Assembly (NCBI RefSeq): GCF_012933385.1
Contig: NZ_JABBPN010000005.1
Coordinates: 1 to 64,000, forward strand
DNA: 64,000 bases
DNA from: Paenibacillus lemnae
GTDB taxonomy: Bacteria > Bacillota > Bacilli > Paenibacillales > Paenibacillaceae
Direction: 5' to 3'
Part shown: positions 59,255-64,000 of the stretch, one piece after another
Position numbering within the stretch: the first letter of the stretch is position 1
Layout: every line of letters begins with the position of its first letter
Position numbers and translations under genes: made by a program
The notes under the pieces: model-generated
What the model was told of the DNA's origin: nothing
The model's database searches: none
What the model saw: only the letters and a program-made list of their open reading frames with translations

Positions 59255-59310
59255 AATCGATGGTCAATAAAACCCACTATATATAGAAGAAAGCCGGGAG
59301 GAGCAGGAGA

Positions 59311-60501
59311 ATGAGCAGCATACCGAAAATCGTAATCCTTGGAGCGGGTTACGGCGGCATTTTGACAGCGCAGCGGCTGCAGAAAGAACTCAACTACAAT
59401 GAAGCGGACGTTACACTGGTAAATCGACACGATTATCATTATATCACGACCCATCTGCATATGCCGGCAGCAGGAACAGACAGCATTGAGAATACCAGAG
59501 TATCCATTTCCAAGCTCATCGACGAATTCAAAATTGATCTGGTGAAATCCTCGGTACAGGAAATTCGTCTGCATGATAAAAAAGTGATTTTGGAGGATGG
59601 AACGCTCTCATATGATTATTTAATCATTGCGCTTGGGGGCGATCCGGAAACCTTCGGCATTCCGGGCTTGGCAGAGCATGCCATGTCCATTCGAAGCATT
59701 AACTCGGTTCGTCTCATTCGCTCGCATATTGAACATCAGTTTGCATTGTACAAGAATGAGCGCAGACCGCAGGAACGCATTAACTTTGTCGTAGGGGGTG
59801 CTGGATTCAGCGGCATCGAATTCGTTGCGGAGCTGGCAGACCGCATTCCCAAGCTGTGCAGAGAATATGACGTAGACCCGGCTCTTGTTAATATATACAA
59901 CATTGAGGCTGCGCCTACGGCACTTCCGGGTTTTGCTCCTGAGCTGGTCGATTACGCGATGGAGACGCTGAAGAAAAAGGGAGTGACCTTCAAGCTGGGC
60001 ACTGCCATTAAAGAATGTACACCGCACGGAGTTATTCTAAGTACCGGAGAGGAAATTCGCTCGAATACAGTTGTGTGGACCGGCGGTATCCGCGGTAACC
60101 GTCTGGTGGAGTCAGCCGGTTTTGAAACCATGCGCGGGCGTGTGAAGGTGGATGAATACCTGAGGGCACCTGGGCATGATAATATTTATATTATTGGAGA
60201 CAATTCGCTGATCTTTAACGGGGAACGTCCTTATCCGCCGACAGCTCAGATGGCGATGCAGCAAGGTGTGTGCTGTGCGCAAAATATCGTGGCGACGATC
60301 CGGGGCAAAGTCCTGCGCAAGTTTGAATATCAACATAAAGGAACCGTCGCTTCCCTGGGCAAGGGACAGGGGATCGGGGTTGTCGGAAACAAGACATACC
60401 AGGGATGGAAAGCAGCACAGCTGAAAAAACTGGTAGACCTGAGATATCTGTATGTTATCGGCGGCATCATGCTCGTCCTGAAAAAAGGAAGGTTTCTGTA
60501 A
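59311..60501 (+). CDS. yumB: Type II NADH dehydrogenase-like protein (YumB)
   Basis: 396 residues. FAD motif KIVILGAGYGGILTAQRLQ, second nucleotide motif NFVVGGAGFSGIEFVAEL, and NIYIIGDNSLIFNGERPYPPTAQMAMQQG near the end. The quinone-site AQ motif and C-terminal hydrophobic helix (DLRYLYVIGGIMLVLKKG) suggest membrane attachment, as in NDH-2. It passes electrons from NADH to menaquinone without pumping protons. Its stop abuts the next ATG. Confidence 0.9.
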   Translation: MSSIPKIVILGAGYGGILTAQRLQKELNYNEADVTLVNRHDYHYITTHLHMPAAGTDSIENTRVSISKLIDEFKIDLVKSSVQEIRLHDKKVILEDGTLSYDYLIIALGGDPETFGIPGLAEHAMSIRSINSVRLIRSHIEHQFALYKNERRPQERINFVVGGAGFSGIEFVAELADRIPKLCREYDVDPALVNIYNIEAAPTALPGFAPELVDYAMETLKKKGVTFKLGTAIKECTPHGVILSTGEEIRSNTVVWTGGIRGNRLVESAGFETMRGRVKVDEYLRAPGHDNIYIIGDNSLIFNGERPYPPTAQMAMQQGVCCAQNIVATIRGKVLRKFEYQHKGTVASLGKGQGIGVVGNKTYQGWKAAQLKKLVDLRYLYVIGGIMLVLKKGRFL

Positions 60502-60750
60502 ATGAGACACTGCAGTGTACAGGTGCGCGGTTTACTGGAGAGAAGCGAGCTGGACCGATATAACGCGCTCATGGAGGTCGGTTCGTTCTTGGAGTCTCAG
60601 GAGCGATATGATCTGGCTTACACGATACAGCAGGAAGTGGATCTGCTCATTATGCCTGCTATCGAGCGTTTGAAGGATAAGAGCAGAGCACGAGATGCCG
60701 CTACGGCGGAATATCTGCAATCCCTGCGCGACAGCGAAGACGATGAATAA
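60502..60750 (+). CDS. Hypothetical protein coupled to yumB
   Basis: 82 residues, charged, helical, without cysteine motifs except C4. The ATG immediately follows the yumB stop (TAAATG), so it is translated from the same mRNA. I do not recognise a family. Confidence 0.65.
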   Translation: MRHCSVQVRGLLERSELDRYNALMEVGSFLESQERYDLAYTIQQEVDLLIMPAIERLKDKSRARDAATAEYLQSLRDSEDDE

Positions 60751-60758
60751 ACATAAAC

Positions 60759-60802
60759 AGGCTGCTTCACAGAGATATAATCTCTGCTGAGCAGCCTTTT
60801 TG
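60759..60802 (+). terminator. Terminator of the yumB operon
   Basis: Outer stem aggctgct/agcagcct, inner cagagat/atctctg, then T5. Confidence 0.88.
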
Positions 60803-60845
60803 TAATTATTTAGAATTAAAATAAAATTCACTTGTTTAACGTAGG

Positions 60846-60997
60846 TTGAGAACCAATCTGGAGAAGCGAAGCGGTCGGCTCAAAGCTTTCTGAAGGAAAG
60901 CTAGCATCGGAAGCAAACGCTATCCCCGGATTTACCCTTATATGAGTATCAATTCAAAAAAATCTGGGGATAACAGCGATCGGAAGATGGTTCTCAA
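60846..60997. repeat. 152-bp imperfect palindromic element
   Basis: This fills most of the 352-bp gap between the yumB operon and hemQ. The ends are a perfect 10-bp inverted repeat (ttgagaacca at 60846-60855, tggttctcaa at 60988-60997). Inside are a 7-bp hairpin (60884-60902) and a 12-bp stem (60921-60932 with 60961-60972, one G-T). A gcatcggaag-like segment also occurs twice. It has no ORF. It could be a mobile miniature element, a dispersed repeat or a structured RNA. Confidence 0.75.
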
Positions 60998-61047
60998 TCG
61001 AAGTGGACCTTTGTGTAATTTATAACTTCAATTTATGTAGGTGATAT

Positions 61048-61086
61048 AAAAAAAGCAGCCTGCCTTCCATAGGGAGTGCAGACTGC
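61048..61086 (-). terminator. Terminator of hemQ
   Basis: On the minus strand, gcagtctgc/gcaggctgc form a 9-bp stem with one mismatch, followed by seven T. Confidence 0.78.
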
Positions 61087-61102
61087 AGCCATCGTGTGCG
61101 AA

Positions 61103-61852
61103 CTATACTTTCATCAGCTGATTCAAGCTTGGGTGGTCCAGCAGATTACCGACGTAAAACGGACCAAATTCCCCGAAACGCGCACTAACCTCATCAAACC
61201 GCATTTCGTAAACAAGCTTTTTGAATTGGAGGGCGTCGTCTGCAAACAGAGTCACGCCCCATTCCCAGTCGTCGAAACCGACGGAACCCGTAATAATTTG
61301 TTTGACTTTCCCTGCATATCCGCGTCCGATCAGACCATGACTTTGCATCATGGATTTGCGCTCATCCATGCTCAGCATGTACCAGTTATCTGACAGATCC
61401 CGCTTTTTGTTCATCGGATAGAAACAAATGTGACGGGATTTTGGAAGCTGCGGTTTCAGTCTTGCCACGACATGTGGGTTCTCCATCGGATCGCCGCCGC
61501 CGGAAGCAGCCAAGTAGTTGCTCAGCTCCACAACACTGACATAGGAATAGGATTTCGTCGTATATTTGGCAAATGTCGTTTTATTAAACGCATTTTCGAT
61601 CTCGTTCAGATCCTCCAGTGTTTCCCTGAGGTGCATGAATACCACATCGGCTTTTTGTCCCACAATGCTGTAAACCGCCGTGCTGCCCTGCTTCGCTTCA
61701 TCCACCTGATCCCAGTCAGCCAGAAATTCGTTCAGCTCTTCTAGGGCTACAGCACGTTCCTCTTCATCAGCCGCCTTCCAGGCCGGCCAGTTGATGGAAC
61801 GAAAATCATGCAGTGCGTACCACCCTTCCAGGGTTAAGGCCGCTTCATTCAT
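61103..61852 (-). CDS. hemQ: Coproheme decarboxylase HemQ
   Basis: A 249-residue protein of the chlorite dismutase-like family (YwfI type). It converts coproheme to heme b in the Firmicute heme pathway. The sequence [20 protein letters not shown] contains the catalytic tyrosine region, and [14 protein letters not shown], the heme-ligand histidine region ([10 protein letters not shown] follows). Start has taggagtga upstream. It fits with ctaA and SCO as heme and oxidase supply genes. Confidence 0.93.
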   Translation of the reverse strand: MNEAALTLEGWYALHDFRSINWPAWKAADEEERAVALEELNEFLADWDQVDEAKQGSTAVYSIVGQKADVVFMHLRETLEDLNEIENAFNKTTFAKYTTKSYSYVSVVELSNYLAASGGGDPMENPHVVARLKPQLPKSRHICFYPMNKKRDLSDNWYMLSMDERKSMMQSHGLIGRGYAGKVKQIITGSVGFDDWEWGVTLFADDALQFKKLVYEMRFDEVSARFGEFGPFYVGNLLDHPSLNQLMKV

Positions 61853-62119
61853 ATGATCACTCCTACATCATAATGATATTTCCATATCCACGCATCCAAG
61901 CAGGCAGACACATCGACTTGTCCGCTTGGCATACCTCTTTACATTGTATCGAACGGGAGGCGGAAGGGCAAACGCTGACACAATCTATTCACGGAAAATT
62001 CGTTGATATACGACATTATTTTTAGTAAACTATCTACTAGTCCGTCCTAGTTTCTACTAATGAAGCATGATATATAATAGGAACACAGGGCGGCGAAGAA
62101 GAAGAGGTGAAGGGCTGCA

Positions 62120-62419
62120 ATGCTTGAATTAATTCCGGTTTTGGTACTGATGATATTGTTTTTCGTCATGATGTTCGGTATAGGCTTTATCCTGAACATG
62201 CTGATGAAAACGACCTGGTTTCCCTGTTATTTATTCGTGATCGTTGTTCTTCCCCTGGTGGTGTACAGCTTGTGGAGTCCGGAGGATACAACACTTCTTG
62301 CCCATATAGGTTCATTCCAGCTGGTCGATTATTTAACCGGTGTGGCTGGTTTAGGCGGAGCTTTTTTAAGCGGCTGGGCGATTCATGTTCTGCGGATCAA
62401 GGGGTTCAAAATGTTCTAG
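62120..62419 (+). CDS. yuiB: YuiB-like membrane protein
   Basis: 99 residues with three membrane helices. The segment GIGFILNMLMKTTWFPCYLF matches B. subtilis YuiB closely. Function unknown. In Bacillus it lies near yumB, as here. Confidence 0.8.
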   Translation: MLELIPVLVLMILFFVMMFGIGFILNMLMKTTWFPCYLFVIVVLPLVVYSLWSPEDTTLLAHIGSFQLVDYLTGVAGLGGAFLSGWAIHVLRIKGFKMF

Positions 62420-62446
62420 GGATCTTGTGCCATACTGTGGCATCGG

Positions 62447-62481
62447 CGGCTCACCCGAAGGGGAGGGTCGTTTTTATTTTC
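62447..62481 (+). terminator. Terminator after yuiB
   Basis: Stem ggctcaccc/gggagggtc, with G-T pairs and one mismatch, gaag-type loop, T5. Confidence 0.65.
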
Positions 62482-62488
62482 GTTTTTA

Positions 62489-62497
62489 TGATAGAAT
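62489..62497 (+). promoter_or_regulatory. Candidate promoter of dnaB
   Basis: Extended -10 TGATAGAAT, 57 bp before the ATG. Confidence 0.4.
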
Positions 62498-62553
62498 AGA
62501 GGCAGTCTATTTTGAGCAGATGCTGCTTGAATGACTGGGAAGGAGCTGACACC

Positions 62554-64000
62554 ATGCGCATGACTAATTTCTTGCATTTTACTGAAAACCACCGTTACTG
62601 CGTATATCGCGACTTCTGCCTGAGTGGTTTGGATGACAAAATGCTCAGTTCCATATATCAGCCTATGGTTGGCGCGTTTGCCGTCAGTCTGTATCGCCTT
62701 TTGGGCACACATGTGCCTGTGGAAAAGGTAGGCTACTCTAATATCGAGCAGCAGCGAAGGCTGTTTCTGACCTTGGGACTTGAGCCCAGCGAAAAAGGAC
62801 GGCGATATTTAATCGAACAAACGTCCAAGCTTGAAGCGGTGGGACTGCTGCAAACCAGCCGGCTTTATGTGCCTGAAACGGATGATTATATTTACGAATA
62901 TGAGATGCAGCCGCCGCTGTCGCCATCTGAGTTTTTTAATACACAGCATCTGACACTGCTGCTGCGCGACAAGGTTGGCAAGTTCACGGTATTGGCGCTT
63001 CGTGAGCAGCTGTGGAGCAAGGAGCCTCAGGAATGGAGCGGTGTTTCTTTAAATAAAGAGAATATCTCTGTCCCTTTTTATGATATTTTTGAACTGAATA
63101 CACATGTCATCGATTACGAGCTGGAACAGGCGCTGACCGAGGTAGAAACTCCCAGGAAGCAGGCGGTTCCAGTGATTCAGCAGGCCGAGGGCCTGAATTA
63201 TGCCGATATTATTCTCCGGTTTCCCCGCGAATCCAAAAACAGGGTGTTTGTGGAGCGGCTGCGGTATGATCATGAGCAGATGGGCATCGTGAACTATGTT
63301 GTCCGCAAATACGAGCTGAACGTGCAGGATATCTGCCGCCTTCTGGATGAGGATGGCATCTTCTCCAGTACGGGAGACGTGATGCTTGATGATCTTCAGC
63401 ACAGGGCGAGCCTGCATTTTCGTCAAGGCATGAAGCTGCAGGAGAAGCGGCAGGTAACCGCAGGCAAGGTGGTAGCCCTGCATCAGGAGCTCAGTGCTGA
63501 CTCCGGCGAGCCTGCTGAAGAACATGCTGTTCAGATGGAGTACTATGTAGAAGTGCCGATTCAGTTTCAGTCCAAGTGTGATATTCACCAATATAATATG
63601 ATGCTCCGCAATGAACCGTATACCCGATTGCTGCAGACGTTTTTTCCGGGCTCGGTGCCTGTTCATTTTATGGATATGTTTGAAAAAATCGACCTCAGCT
63701 ACAAGCTGCCGGGCGAAGTCATAAACGTATTGATTCATTACTTGATGTCTCTCATCGCCGCAGGCGGTGAACAGCGCATCAACCGCAATTTTGTCGAGGC
63801 GATCGCCTCCAACATGCTGCTGAAGCAGGTCAACAGCTATGAGAAAGCCGTCCAGTATATTCGCGACCAGGCCAAGAGCAAGGGCAAACAGGCGCAAGCC
63901 GCTTCGCGCACGCGTACATACGTCAACGGAGGGAAAGGCAAGCCGGACATTCCGGTCGTGTCCACCTCCGCATCAGGAGAGACGGTGACAGAAGAGGAAT
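62554..64000 (+). CDS. dnaB: Replication initiation/membrane attachment protein DnaB (partial)
   Basis: The first about 482 residues of an open frame that runs out of the window. It begins MRMTNFLHFTENHRYCVYRD and has two winged-helix/DnaD-type regions, including LPGEVINVLIHYLMSL and NRNFVEAIASNMLLKQVNSYEKAVQYI, typical of Firmicute DnaB (about 470 residues in B. subtilis). It loads the replicative helicase with DnaI at oriC. The C-terminus (GGKGKPDIPVV...) is unstructured. aaggag lies 8 bp before the ATG. dnaI is expected next. Confidence 0.88.
   Translation, partial: MRMTNFLHFTENHRYCVYRDFCLSGLDDKMLSSIYQPMVGAFAVSLYRLLGTHVPVEKVGYSNIEQQRRLFLTLGLEPSEKGRRYLIEQTSKLEAVGLLQTSRLYVPETDDYIYEYEMQPPLSPSEFFNTQHLTLLLRDKVGKFTVLALREQLWSKEPQEWSGVSLNKENISVPFYDIFELNTHVIDYELEQALTEVETPRKQAVPVIQQAEGLNYADIILRFPRESKNRVFVERLRYDHEQMGIVNYVVRKYELNVQDICRLLDEDGIFSSTGDVMLDDLQHRASLHFRQGMKLQEKRQVTAGKVVALHQELSADSGEPAEEHAVQMEYYVEVPIQFQSKCDIHQYNMMLRNEPYTRLLQTFFPGSVPVHFMDMFEKIDLSYKLPGEVINVLIHYLMSLIAAGGEQRINRNFVEAIASNMLLKQVNSYEKAVQYIRDQAKSKGKQAQAASRTRTYVNGGKGKPDIPVVSTSASGETVTEEE

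Noticed and set aside
63049..63897. 282-codon minus-strand frame opposite dnaB
   Set aside because: It overlaps a conserved gene completely and has no start context. The plus frame matches DnaB.

Overview
The window looks like chromosomal DNA of an endospore-forming Firmicute, most likely Paenibacillus or a close relative. It holds many spore genes (sspI, two alpha/beta-type SASP genes, yunB, lytH, ylbJ, a YjcZ-type peptide, sda, a YheC/YheD ATP-grasp gene). It also shows Bacillus-like gene order around lipA/yutD/yunB/lytH and yutI/yuzB/yutJ/yutM/yumC/yumB/yuiB. Menaquinone synthesis appears to run through the futalosine route (mqnE and a long UbiD-type decarboxylase), which is usual for Paenibacillus but not for Bacillus subtilis. 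All names rest on reading motifs and remembered family sequences; no database search was run.

Layout. 1-1470: the 3' end of a 5S rRNA gene and 13 tRNA genes, closed by a strong terminator; the tail of tRNA-Glu is partly duplicated. 1559-6553: an envelope-stress cluster (LiaI-like, PspA, PspC, second PspA, LiaF, LiaS, LiaR). 6639-10865: ywmB-like, zwf, prfC. 10881-14090: sspI, a KtrA-like K+ channel regulator, an rRNA methyltransferase, an old-yellow-enzyme homologue. 14227-20256: yunB, lytH, lipA, yutD, NAD kinase, ylbJ. 20402-24258: a 31-residue micro-ORF with its own promoter and terminator, a truncated globin, DUF2225, a zinc-ribbon/YycC pair, pepF. 24360-29776: small spore genes, an aldose-epimerase-like gene, SCO, a stand-alone TOPRIM gene, an MFS transporter. 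29875-39213: a membrane protein and a membrane-anchored transglutaminase-like protein, two tandem class B penicillin-binding proteins, a HAD phosphatase, DUF456, a MurJ-like flippase. 39218-47712: DUF2515, thioredoxin-like, ctaA, UbiD, a HEPN-type protein, then a SAM-I riboswitch driving metNIQ. 47821-51842: a type III polyketide synthase operon and an SDR gene. 51856-55467: Fe-S assembly proteins, an NADH dehydrogenase-like flavoprotein and mqnE. 55551-57408: a hicAB toxin-antitoxin module, a small membrane protein and the ATP-grasp gene. 57541-62476: DnaA boxes with sda, yumC, yumB, an imperfect palindromic element, hemQ, yuiB. 62489-64000: the start of dnaB, cut by the window end.

How the genes work together. 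Respiration and electron transfer recur: ctaA (heme A), SCO (CuA assembly), hemQ (heme b), mqnE/UbiD (menaquinone), yutJ/yumB (NADH dehydrogenase-like), yumC (ferredoxin reductase), yutI/yutM (Fe-S clusters). Envelope biology is the second theme: the lia/psp stress cluster, tandem PBPs, MurJ-like flippase, LytH. Sporulation control is the third: sda under likely DnaA control and SASP genes with recognisable sigma-G promoters.

The most unusual items are the micro-ORF at 20464-20559, the 152-bp structured element at 60846-60997, the leader with a terminator-like hairpin before yumB, the HEPN protein next to the UbiD gene, the multi-pass membrane/transglutaminase fusion next to the PBP pair, and local gene conversion between the PBP genes. 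No CRISPR array, prophage or insertion sequence was seen.
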